32,785 nucleotides of DNA from positions 1 to 32,785 of the forward strand of contig JAGXBG010000005.1 of the NCBI GenBank assembly GCA_018971215.1, written 5' to 3'. Positions 24,723 through 31,410 of the stretch are shown in pieces. Under the pieces are notes generated by a model. The model was not told the origin of the DNA. It saw only the letters and a program-made list of their open reading frames with translations, and searched no databases. Every line of letters begins with the position of its first letter. Within the stretch, counting starts at the first letter, position 1. Position numbers and translations under genes: made by a program. The stretch is from Alphaproteobacteria bacterium (GTDB lineage: Bacteria; Pseudomonadota; Alphaproteobacteria; ATCC43930; CGMCC-115725).

Positions 24723-25630
24723 GCTTCGGCGCAGTCAACGAAATGAAAGGCATCGTGCTCGCCGGCGGCAACGGCACGCGGCTCTATCCGATGACCGTCG
24801 CGATGAGCAAGCAGCTCATCCCGGTTTACGACAAGCCGATGATCTACTACCCGATTTCGGCGCTGATGCTGGCGGGCATCCGCGAAATCCTGGTCATCAC
24901 CACGCCGCGCGACGCGGCGGCGTTCCGCGCGCTGCTCGGCGATGGCAGCCAGTGGGGCATTTCGCTCGACTACGCGGTGCAGCCGGCGCCCGAAGGTCTG
25001 CCGCAGGCGTTCCTGATCGCCGAGCCGTGGCTCGCCGGCGCGCGCGCGGCGCTGGTCCTCGGCGACAACATGTTCTACGGCCACGGCCTGACCGAACTGT
25101 TGCGGCGGGCCGCGCTGTTGCCGGCCGGCGAGACGATCTTCTGCTACGAGGTCTCCGATCCGGAGCGCTATGGCGTCGCCACCCTCGCGCCGAACGGGCA
25201 CGTCACCGACGTGGTCGAGAAGCCGATGGACCCGCGCTCGTCCTGGGCGGTCACCGGCCTGTATTTCGTCGACGAGCGCGCGTGCGATATCGTGCGGACG
25301 CTCAAGAAATCGAAGCGCGGCGAGTACGAGATCGTCGACCTGCACCGCGCCTATATGCGGATGGGTGCGCTGCGCGCCGAACGTCTCGGCCGCGGCTTTG
25401 CCTGGTTCGACATGGGAACGCCCGAAGCGCTGCTCGAAGCGGCGCAGTTCGTCCAGGCGATCGAACGGCGGCAGGGCCAGAAAGTCGCCTGTCTCGAAGA
25501 GATCGCCTATCGCCTCAACCTGATCGACGCGCGCGCCGTGGCCCATCTGACCAAGGGCCTCAACGCCAGCTACGGGCGCTACTTGGCCAAGCTCATTGGC
25601 GGCGTGAATCAAATCCGCCATTCGGCATGA
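24719..25630 (+). CDS. rmlA: Glucose-1-phosphate thymidylyltransferase (RmlA/RfbA)
   Basis: RmlA makes dTDP-glucose from glucose-1-phosphate and dTTP, the first step to dTDP-rhamnose. The product is 303 residues, close to the family norm of ~290. It begins GIVLAGGNGTRLYPMT, the nucleotidyltransferase signature, followed by SKQLIPVYDKPMIYYPISALMLAG. Further motifs are ALVLGDNMFYGHGL, VEKPMDPRSSWAVTGLYF and GFAWFDMGTPEALLEA. The ATG at 24719 overlaps the rmlD stop; an internal ATG at 24743 would remove only the eight-residue leader. The set is C-D-A; rmlB (4,6-dehydratase) is not in this window, so that step must be supplied elsewhere. Confidence 0.96.
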   Translation: MSFGAVNEMKGIVLAGGNGTRLYPMTVAMSKQLIPVYDKPMIYYPISALMLAGIREILVITTPRDAAAFRALLGDGSQWGISLDYAVQPAPEGLPQAFLIAEPWLAGARAALVLGDNMFYGHGLTELLRRAALLPAGETIFCYEVSDPERYGVATLAPNGHVTDVVEKPMDPRSSWAVTGLYFVDERACDIVRTLKKSKRGEYEIVDLHRAYMRMGALRAERLGRGFAWFDMGTPEALLEAAQFVQAIERRQGQKVACLEEIAYRLNLIDARAVAHLTKGLNASYGRYLAKLIGGVNQIRHSA

Positions 25631-25885
25631 TCGCTCGGGCGCGTCGGCCCGGACCGCGCCGCGTTTCGGACCCGGATGCACGGCGATTGCAGAAAACTTT
25701 CGCGAATTTGGATGCAGTGCCGCGCCGCGCCGTGTCGGCGCCGCCCGCAACAGGAATCGCGGCGTGCCGTCTATAGGGGTGTGGGCGGCAATTCGCGTGG
25801 CCAATCCAGTGCGCGCGGCGGGCAGCCAAACGTCAACCCCAACCCGGAGGCTCGCTCTCGCCAGGGGCGCGCCAAGGAGGACAAG
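25631..25885 (+). promoter_or_regulatory. Flagellin upstream region
   Basis: This 255-base gap separates rmlA from flagellin and should hold the flagellin promoter. A possible rmlA terminator is the inverted repeat GGCGCG (25638-25643) / CGCGCC (25655-25660), without a T-tract. At 25686-25706 there is an AT-rich island starting ATTGCAGAAAAC and containing the palindrome TTCGCGAA; its TCGCGAATTTG (25700-25710) matches 29894-29904 upstream of the regulator in 10 of 11 bases. A weak sigma-28-like arrangement is GCAA, 15 bases, GCCGTCTA (25747-25773). None is certain. AAGGAGG at 25874-25880 is a strong ribosome binding site. Confidence 0.45.
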
Positions 25886-27385
25886 ATGCTTTCAGGCGCG
25901 ATCAACACCAACGTCGATGCATTGTATGCATTGAATTCGTTGAACACGACGACCAACAAGACCAACACCCTCGAGCAGGAACTATCGTCCGGCTTGGCCA
26001 TCAACAGCCCGGCCGACAACCCTGCCGGTTACATTGCGGCGCAGGGCTTCACCACCCAGCTCGGTGGCGTCACCCAGGCGATCTCCAACGTCAACCAGGC
26101 GGTTTCGCTCGTGCAGACCGCCGACGGCGCGGTGCAGCAGCAGATCAACATCCTGCAGCAGCTCCGCACCATCGCCGACCAGGCGGCCAACGGCGGCCAA
26201 ACCACCTCGCAGCTCGCTTCGTTGCAACAGGTGGTGTCGCAGTTGCAGACCCAGGTGACGACGATTTCGCAGCAGGCGCAGTTCAACAACCAGAGCCTGC
26301 TCGACGGCACCTTCCAGGGCGTGCAGTTCCAGGTCGGTCCGAACGACGGTCAGACGATCCAGATCTCGATCGGCAACACCGCCGCCAATCAGCTCGGCGT
26401 CTATCAGTCGTCGCCGAATACGGCGGCCGGCATCTTCAAGGTCAACGGCGTCGCCACCGGCGGCGTCAGCGACAACACCGGTGCGTCGTACATCATCACG
26501 TCGGGCGCGGCGGGCGGCTTCACCGCTGGCTCGATCGGCGTGTCGGGTTCGGCCGGCGGCTCGAGTGTCACCGTGACCAAGGCGGAAGCGGCGAGCGATA
26601 TCGTCGCATCGGTCAACAGCGTCCAAGCCAAGACCAACGTCAGTGCGGTGGCCGATACCAGCGCCGCCTTCACGGTGACCTCGGGATCGTTCTCGTTCAC
26701 GCTGGGTGACGTCAACGCCAGCGCGAGCAACACGGTCAACATCTCGGCGACCGTGACCGGCACCGTGAACGCCAGCAGCCTCGCGGGCCTGGTGAGCGCC
26801 ATCAACCAGCAGAGCGGCACGACCGGCATCACCGCGACCGTCAATAGCAGCAACCAGCTGGTGCTGACGCAGTCGGCGGGCGACAACATCACGGTCACCG
26901 GCTACACGGGTACGGGTACCCTGAAGGCCGGTGGCACCACGCAAGTCACTCTGGGTGGCGCCACGACTTCGGCGACCGTCCAGGGCGTGGTGACGATGCA
27001 GTCGGCACAAAGCTTCGCCTTGAGCGCGGCTGCGTCCGACATCGGCCTGCAGGCCAGTTCGGCGCTGTCGAAGTTGTCGGCGGCGAACGTAGGCACGGTC
27101 GCCGGCGCCGACGCGGCCTTGAACGTGGTGGACTTCGCCATCCAGCAGCTGGAGAACGTCGGCGGTCAGCTCGGCGCCATCCAGCAACGGTTGCAAGCGA
27201 GCGTGTCCAACCTGCAAACCACGCAGGTGAACATGACCTCGGCGCTGTCCACCATTCAGGACGCGAACATACCCGCGGTCACGACCCAGCTGACGCAGGA
27301 GCAGATCCTGCAACAGGCCGGCGTCGACGCGCTCGCCAAGTCCGGTGCATTGCAGCAGAGCTTCCTCCGGTTGCTGCAACAGTAG
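25886..27385 (+). CDS. fliC: Flagellin, filament subunit
   Basis: This is the filament protein, exported by the flagellar system and capped by FliD. From the ATG at 25886 the product is 499 residues. The N-terminal D0/D1 coil has the flagellin pattern (INTNVDALYALNSLN, then SGLAINSPADNPAGYIAAQGF). The C-terminal coil has AADAALNVVDFAIQQLENVGGQLGAIQQRL-like sequence (here GADAALNV) and NIPAVTTQLTQEQILQQAGVDAL. The central part, about residues 170-380, is Ser/Thr/Ala/Gly-rich and would be surface-exposed; with glycan genes next door it is a likely glycosylation target. The frame is open upstream to 25676, but AAGGAGG at 25874-25880 fixes the start. It is the only flagellin in the window. Confidence 0.96.
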   Translation: MLSGAINTNVDALYALNSLNTTTNKTNTLEQELSSGLAINSPADNPAGYIAAQGFTTQLGGVTQAISNVNQAVSLVQTADGAVQQQINILQQLRTIADQAANGGQTTSQLASLQQVVSQLQTQVTTISQQAQFNNQSLLDGTFQGVQFQVGPNDGQTIQISIGNTAANQLGVYQSSPNTAAGIFKVNGVATGGVSDNTGASYIITSGAAGGFTAGSIGVSGSAGGSSVTVTKAEAASDIVASVNSVQAKTNVSAVADTSAAFTVTSGSFSFTLGDVNASASNTVNISATVTGTVNASSLAGLVSAINQQSGTTGITATVNSSNQLVLTQSAGDNITVTGYTGTGTLKAGGTTQVTLGGATTSATVQGVVTMQSAQSFALSAAASDIGLQASSALSKLSAANVGTVAGADAALNVVDFAIQQLENVGGQLGAIQQRLQASVSNLQTTQVNMTSALSTIQDANIPAVTTQLTQEQILQQAGVDALAKSGALQQSFLRLLQQ

Positions 27386-27401
27386 GCTAGGACTCGGGAG
27401 T

Positions 27402-27445
27402 CGAGGGAGCCATCCCGGTTGTCCGTTACCGGGATGGTTTCCTCG
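27402..27445 (+). terminator. Long hairpin between flagellin and fliD
   Basis: An inverted repeat just after the flagellin stop can form a stem of 17 base pairs in RNA. Nine perfect pairs (CCATCCCGG 27410-27418 with CCGGGATGG 27429-27437) are extended outward by eight more, two of them G-U. The loop is ten bases. There is no run of T after the stem, so it may be an attenuating or processing hairpin that protects flagellin mRNA while allowing some readthrough into fliD, rather than a strict intrinsic terminator. Confidence 0.6.
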
Positions 27446-27500
27446 CTTCCGAGTGATGTGAAGGTCCGGAGGCGGTGAGGCGATTGCTGAGGAGGCAGCA

Positions 27501-29084
27501 ATGACAACGCTCAGCGGTATATTGAGTTCGAGCCAGATCGCGAGCCTGATCCAGCAGGCGAATACCGCATTCCAGATGCCTGCCCTTTTGATTCAGAGCC
27601 AGGAAAAGCCGATCCAGGCGGAGATCTCGGCGCTCGGCCAGGTACAAAACACGCTCTCGAGCCTGCAATCGGCAATGGCGCAACTCGCCCATCTGTCGTC
27701 GACGCCACCGCGCACGGTCACCGCCACGCCCAACGCGTCGGTTTCCGGTACGGCAACTGCGACGGCCGTGCCCGGAACCTATTCGTTGTCCAGCATCGTT
27801 CTCGCCCACGCCGAGAATCTGATTTCGAGCCGCTTCACCAGCCAGAGCAGTTCGCTCGGCAGCGGCACGGTTTCGATCAAGGTCGGCACCGGCTCGGCCG
27901 TCGTGGTCAACGTGCCCACCGGTCAGGATACGCTCGCCGGCGTCGCGTCCGCGATCAACGCCAAGAATGCCGGCGTTTCCGCCGCAGTGGTTTTCGACGG
28001 CACCGGCTATGAGCTGACCCTGACGGGCAGCAAGACCGGTTCGGCGAACGGCTTCACCGTCACCGGCACCGGCGGCCTCACCGGCCTGAGCTATCACGGC
28101 AGCGGCAGCCCGATGACGCAATCTCAGGCGGCGTCGAACGCAAGCTTCACGCTCAACGGCATCGCGGTCTCCAGCGGTTCCAACATCGTCACCGGCACCG
28201 TGCCCGGCGTCAGCCTGACGCTGCAGGCCAGCGGCTCGGCGACCGTCACGGTCGGCACCGATACGTCGAGCCTGTCGACGGCCGCGCAAGCCGTCGTCAG
28301 CGCACTCAACAGCGCGGTCACCACGATCGGCAAGTACGATACCTACAATGCCGCCAGCGGCGCCGGCCCGCTTCTCGGCGATGTCGGCATCGAGACGCTG
28401 CGCCAGAATCTGTTGAACGCGGTTTCAGGTCCCGGCGGCACCGGCCTGCCGTCGGGGACGGCCTACGGCTCGCTCAGTTCGATCGGTTTCGCGGTGACGT
28501 CCAGTGGCACGGTGACGTTCAACAGCACCACGTTCTCAAGCGCGCTGAACACCAATTATGCCGCCGTGGCGGCGCTCCTCGGCAGCATCGGCACGGTCAC
28601 CAGCGCGAATGTCATCGTCGCCGGCGTCGGCATCGCCAAGCCCGGCGTTTATGCCGTCAACATCACGTCGAATACCGGCGGCACCGTGATCGGCACGGTC
28701 AACGGCCAGGCGGCCAGCGGCACAGGTGGCGTGCTCGTCGTCAACGGCGCCGGCGCCGCCAGCGGCCTGTCACTCGACATCGCCGCCGGCGTCACCGGTG
28801 CGCTTGGCATGGTCAGCGTCAGCTCGGGTCTGTACAGCCAGATCAGCGGCATGCTCAACGGCGCGTTGGCGCCGTCGACCGGCTCGGTGACGCAGGAAAT
28901 CAGCAATCTCAATTCGACGCTGACCGCGATGAACAAGCAGATCACGTCGCTGCAACAGCAAGCACAGCAGCAGACCGCGTTGCTGACCCAGCAATACAGC
29001 GCCGCGCAGCAAACGTTGCAGCAGCTCACCACCGTCAGCAGCTTCCTTACGCAATACTTCTCCGCTTCATCAACCACGAGCTGA
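27501..29084 (+). CDS. fliD: Filament cap protein FliD (HAP2)
   Basis: FliD sits at the filament tip and directs flagellin polymerisation. The product is 527 residues. The N-terminal helix region (PIQAEISALGQVQNTLSSLQSAMAQL) and the C-terminal coiled coil (SNLNSTLTAMNKQITSLQQQAQQQTALLTQQYSAAQQTL, then FLTQYFSAS) are typical. The middle has FliD repeats such as TLAGVASAINAKNAGVSAAVVFDGTGYELTLTG and FTLNGIAVSSGSNIVTGTVPGVSLTL. GAGGAGG ending at 27494 precedes the ATG by six bases. It follows flagellin and precedes fliS, a common order. Confidence 0.95.
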   Translation: MTTLSGILSSSQIASLIQQANTAFQMPALLIQSQEKPIQAEISALGQVQNTLSSLQSAMAQLAHLSSTPPRTVTATPNASVSGTATATAVPGTYSLSSIVLAHAENLISSRFTSQSSSLGSGTVSIKVGTGSAVVVNVPTGQDTLAGVASAINAKNAGVSAAVVFDGTGYELTLTGSKTGSANGFTVTGTGGLTGLSYHGSGSPMTQSQAASNASFTLNGIAVSSGSNIVTGTVPGVSLTLQASGSATVTVGTDTSSLSTAAQAVVSALNSAVTTIGKYDTYNAASGAGPLLGDVGIETLRQNLLNAVSGPGGTGLPSGTAYGSLSSIGFAVTSSGTVTFNSTTFSSALNTNYAAVAALLGSIGTVTSANVIVAGVGIAKPGVYAVNITSNTGGTVIGTVNGQAASGTGGVLVVNGAGAASGLSLDIAAGVTGALGMVSVSSGLYSQISGMLNGALAPSTGSVTQEISNLNSTLTAMNKQITSLQQQAQQQTALLTQQYSAAQQTLQQLTTVSSFLTQYFSASSTTS

Positions 29085-29087
29085 ACC

Positions 29088-29471
29088 ATGAGCCCGACCC
29101 CACTCGTAGCCTATCGCAGCGTCGATTGTGCCGGCGTTTCATCCGAGCGCCTGATGATGGTGGCGCTCGATGCCGTGCATTTCTTCCTGACGCGGGCCGA
29201 AACCGCCATCGACGACGACAACCGGCAGGAGAAGGCGCGCGTTCTGGCGCGCGCGGGCCGGGTCATGGAATTCATGCTCGGCCTGACCGGCGTGCAGCCG
29301 GGAGAGCTGAGCGTCCGCCTCGCCAAGCTCTATCGCTTCGTCATCGATGGCATCGTCAAGGGGAATGCCAACGACGACAAGGACGCGATCGTCTCGGCGC
29401 GGGCCGTGATCGAAGACGTCGGCAAATTCTGGCGGATGCGGTTTCCGCACGCCGATCTGTCCGTGCAATGA
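29088..29471 (+). CDS. fliS: Flagellin export chaperone FliS
   Basis: FliS binds the C-terminus of flagellin in the cytoplasm and prevents premature polymerisation. The product is 127 residues, the usual size, and helical. It has the family pattern: a short N-terminus with a Tyr (VAYRSVD), a helix with SSERLMMVALDAVHFFLTRAETAI, and a long helix ending LYRFVIDGIVKGNANDDKDAIVSARAVIEDVGKFWR. Many alphaproteobacteria use FlaF/FlbT rather than FliS for flagellin control; those are not seen here. It begins three bases after fliD. Confidence 0.92.
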   Translation: MSPTPLVAYRSVDCAGVSSERLMMVALDAVHFFLTRAETAIDDDNRQEKARVLARAGRVMEFMLGLTGVQPGELSVRLAKLYRFVIDGIVKGNANDDKDAIVSARAVIEDVGKFWRMRFPHADLSVQ

Positions 29472-29488
29472 CCATGCGATGGCATTGC
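29465..29488 (+). other. Hairpin overlapping the fliS stop codon
   Basis: GCAATG (29465-29470) and CCAT (29472-29475) pair with ATGG (29479-29482) and CATTGC (29483-29488), giving ten base pairs with one bulged A and a three-base loop. The fliS TGA lies inside the left arm, and flgM starts 42 bases after the hairpin. It could limit coupling between fliS and flgM or act as an mRNA processing site; no T-tract follows, so a terminator is less likely. Confidence 0.35.
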
Positions 29489-29529
29489 GGGTCAGGAGCA
29501 GCAGGGAACGTTCCAGCAAGGAGTGGACG

Positions 29530-29856
29530 ATGACGACCAATCCCATCAGTGGCGTGACCAATCCAATCGTTGCCGATGCCACGGCGCCGGGCACCCAGGC
29601 CGCGGGCGGCGCCAAACCCGATAGCGGACCGTCGGGTGTCGCCGCGACTTCCGTCGACAGCGGCGAGGTTTCGCATGCTCAAACGCTTCTCAACGCGATC
29701 AGCACCATGGCGCAGAACATCCCGTCGGTGGACCAACAGCGTGTCGACCAAATCCGCGCGGCGATCGCACAGGGTAAACTGTCGGTTAACGCCCAGAATA
29801 TCGCCCAGCGCTTGGCCGAGATCGAAGCCCAGCTCGGCGCGCCGTCGTCGGGTTGA
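29530..29856 (+). CDS. flgM: Anti-sigma-28 factor FlgM
   Basis: FlgM binds the flagellar sigma factor FliA and blocks late gene expression until it is exported through the finished hook. From the ATG at 29530 the product is 108 residues. The N-terminal half is disordered and low in complexity, as expected for an exported FlgM. The C-terminal half carries the family motif: RVDQIRAAIAQGKLSVNAQ followed by IAQRLAEIEAQL (about 71-102), matching RV-x-x-I-x-x-x-I-x-x-G-x-Y/L-x-V. AAGGAG at 29518-29523 supports this start over the in-frame one at 29479. Its location after fliS, rather than near flgA, is unlike enterics but common elsewhere. Confidence 0.85.
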   Translation: MTTNPISGVTNPIVADATAPGTQAAGGAKPDSGPSGVAATSVDSGEVSHAQTLLNAISTMAQNIPSVDQQRVDQIRAAIAQGKLSVNAQNIAQRLAEIEAQLGAPSSG

Positions 29857-29862
29857 GACAGG

Positions 29863-29880
29863 CCACGGTGGAAGCCGTGG
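29863..29880 (+). terminator. Possible terminator hairpin after flgM
   Basis: CCACGG (29863-29868) and CCGTGG (29875-29880) form a perfect six-base stem with a six-base loop, seven bases after the flgM stop. No T-run follows, so this is a weak candidate for ending the flagellin-fliD-fliS-flgM transcript. Confidence 0.35.
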
Positions 29881-29887
29881 ATAACGG

Positions 29888-29929
29888 GGAAAATCGCGAA
29901 ATTGTTATTGCAAAAAATAGGAAAATCGC
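29888..29929 (+). promoter_or_regulatory. Conserved element plus tandem half-site upstream of the regulator
   Basis: Upstream of the double-HTH regulator lies the third copy of the 22-base element (29907-29928: ATTGCA, an A-tract, TAGGAAAATCG). The ten bases GGAAAATCGC occur twice, at 29888-29897 and 29920-29929, spaced 32 bases, about three helical turns, which places them on one face of the DNA. Between them TCGCGAAATTG (29894-29904) matches a stretch before flagellin in 10 of 11 bases. TTGCAA with a 16-base spacer and TAACTT could be a weak promoter. Autoregulation by the downstream protein is inference. Confidence 0.5.
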
Positions 29930-29990
29930 TAACTTATTTCCCATGCTGCGGGCCTCCTCCAGAACCCCCTGACGGCGATACGAGAGATCC

Positions 29991-31115
29991 ATGGCAGAGC
30001 ATCACGACCATCGCGTAACCGAACTCACCGGCCGTATGGCGCTGGCCTCGACGAGCGGGCGCAATGTCGTGCGCGGCGAGGTGGTCTTCCCGAACAATAT
30101 CGAGCGGCTGCGCAAGGCGAAGGGCCTGACGCAGTCTGATCTCGGCCGTTTGCTCACGCCGCAGATGGGCGTGTCGACGATCTCGAAAGTCGAATCCGGC
30201 GCCCGTCGCCTGACCAACCTGCAGATCGAAGACATCGCGCGCGCGCTCGGCGTCCGGGCCGACGAGATTCCGGTGGTCAAGGGCCGTGACGCCGCCGCCG
30301 ACGTCCGCGAATGGGGCCGCGTTCAGCGCGACACCGTGCGGTGGAGCGTCGAGTCGGGCGCGGCGGCGATCGCCTATGTGCTGGCGGCGCTGCGCACCAA
30401 GCATCGCAAGACGCTGACGGAGGTCGCGCTGGCTATCGGCAAGACGATCTCGGTCTATCACCGCATCGAGATGGCGACCCGGCTCGCGACCGCCGAAGAG
30501 CTCAAGGCGATCGCGGAGTTCTACAAGCTGACGGAACGCACGCTGCACAAGATGATCGAGGAGCGGATCGCCATCCATCAGCAGGAGCTGAAGAAAGGCG
30601 TCGCGCCCGAGGATTTGCTGCCGCGCCGGCCGCGCGCCCTGTTGTGGGACAACGAGCGTTTTGCGGGCGTCGGCGTGCTCGAGCGCGAGGCGCTGCGTCG
30701 CTCGCTGCGCGTTGTGACGCCACGGACGATCGAGACGCTGCCGGTCTACGGCGAGATGAGCGGTGCGCCGAACCCCGAATTCGTCTTCGACCGGACGGCG
30801 GCGATCGGCACGGTGCCGATTCCGGATTTCTGCGGCAACGGCGAGGGCTGGTTCGCCGCGCGCGCCTATTCCAACCGCGTCGGCATCGCGTTGCGGCCGG
30901 GCTCGCTGGTCTACGTCAACACCAGGCGGGTGCCGACCGTCGGCGATCTCGTGCTGTTCGTGCGCGCCAAGGGCAAGCAGGCCGACTGCGCGGTTGTCGT
31001 CGGCGACGGGTTCAAGGACACGCGATTGCGCATGTACAATCCCGACGAAGAGATTGCGCTCAACGATCCGACGATCGCGGAAGTCTTCCGGATCGCGGCG
31101 GCTGTTTATCCGTGA
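29991..31115 (+). CDS. Transcriptional regulator, two XRE helix-turn-helix domains and S24-like C-terminus
   Basis: The product is 374 residues. Residues ~36-92 form a clear XRE/Cro-type helix-turn-helix (NNIERLRKAKGLTQSDLGRLL, then MGVSTISKVESGARRLTNL). Residues ~129-187 look like a second one (LRTKHRKTLTEVALAIGKT, then ISVYHRIEMATRLATAEEL). Residues ~250-374 resemble the S24/LexA-type domain (PVYGEMSG; ARAYSNRVGIALRPGSLVYVN; TVGDLVLF). The serine and lysine of active S24 peptidases are not clearly placed, so it may be a sensor or dimerisation module without cleavage activity. It follows the flagellin-flgM group on the same strand, preceded by the conserved element. Its targets are unknown; control of the flagellar cluster is a hypothesis. 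Confidence 0.85.
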   Translation: MAEHHDHRVTELTGRMALASTSGRNVVRGEVVFPNNIERLRKAKGLTQSDLGRLLTPQMGVSTISKVESGARRLTNLQIEDIARALGVRADEIPVVKGRDAAADVREWGRVQRDTVRWSVESGAAAIAYVLAALRTKHRKTLTEVALAIGKTISVYHRIEMATRLATAEELKAIAEFYKLTERTLHKMIEERIAIHQQELKKGVAPEDLLPRRPRALLWDNERFAGVGVLEREALRRSLRVVTPRTIETLPVYGEMSGAPNPEFVFDRTAAIGTVPIPDFCGNGEGWFAARAYSNRVGIALRPGSLVYVNTRRVPTVGDLVLFVRAKGKQADCAVVVGDGFKDTRLRMYNPDEEIALNDPTIAEVFRIAAAVYP

Positions 31116-31146
31116 AGCCGACGACGCGCGCCGGCTCGCTATACCC

Positions 31147-31392
31147 TCAAAGGTCCTCGTACCGTGCCATCTCGCGTTGCACCCACGCGCGGATCATGGC
31201 AAGGCGCCGCTCAGCGGCGACGAGGTCGGAAAAATATCCGATGTCGAGCGCCAGGTCGGCGACGGCTTCGAGGCACTGATCGATATCGTCGATCGGCGCC
31301 ACGGGCTGGGGCTCGACTTCACCCCGGGACTCGTTGGAATAGCTGCTGTCGGATAGATCGCGAACGGCACAAGCCGCAACTTGCTCAACCAT
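31147..31392 (-). CDS. Small acidic hypothetical protein
   Basis: The product is 81 residues and I do not recognise the family. It has an acidic, Ser-rich N-terminal half (RDLSDSSYSNESRGEVE) and a helical C-terminal half (DIDQCLEAVADLALDIGYFSDLVAAERRLAMIRAWVQREMARYEDL). It has no signal peptide or membrane helix. A strong GGGGGAGAG lies directly upstream of the ATG at 31392, which supports real translation. The gene converges with the regulator, leaving 31 bases between the stops. Confidence 0.55.
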   Translation of the reverse strand: MVEQVAACAVRDLSDSSYSNESRGEVEPQPVAPIDDIDQCLEAVADLALDIGYFSDLVAAERRLAMIRAWVQREMARYEDL

Positions 31393-31410
31393 TAACTCTC
31401 CCCCGGTTAA
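31392..31410 (-). promoter_or_regulatory. Inverted repeat at the start of the small hypothetical gene
   Basis: TTAAC, nine bases, GTTAA forms a perfect inverted repeat that encloses the ribosome binding site and touches the start codon of the 81-residue gene. It could be an operator or an RNA structure hiding the ribosome site. The arms are short, so chance is possible. Confidence 0.3.

Noticed and set aside
25798-25812. Possible sigma-54 promoter (TGGC and GC with GG-N10-GC spacing) before flagellin
   Set aside because: Beyond the GG/GC pair and spacing the match is poor, and such pairs are common in GC-rich DNA; another equally weak one occurs at 25710.
31117-31137. AGCCG / CGGCT inverted repeat after the regulator gene
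   Set aside because: Five pairs with an eleven-base loop and no T-run; too weak to call a terminator.
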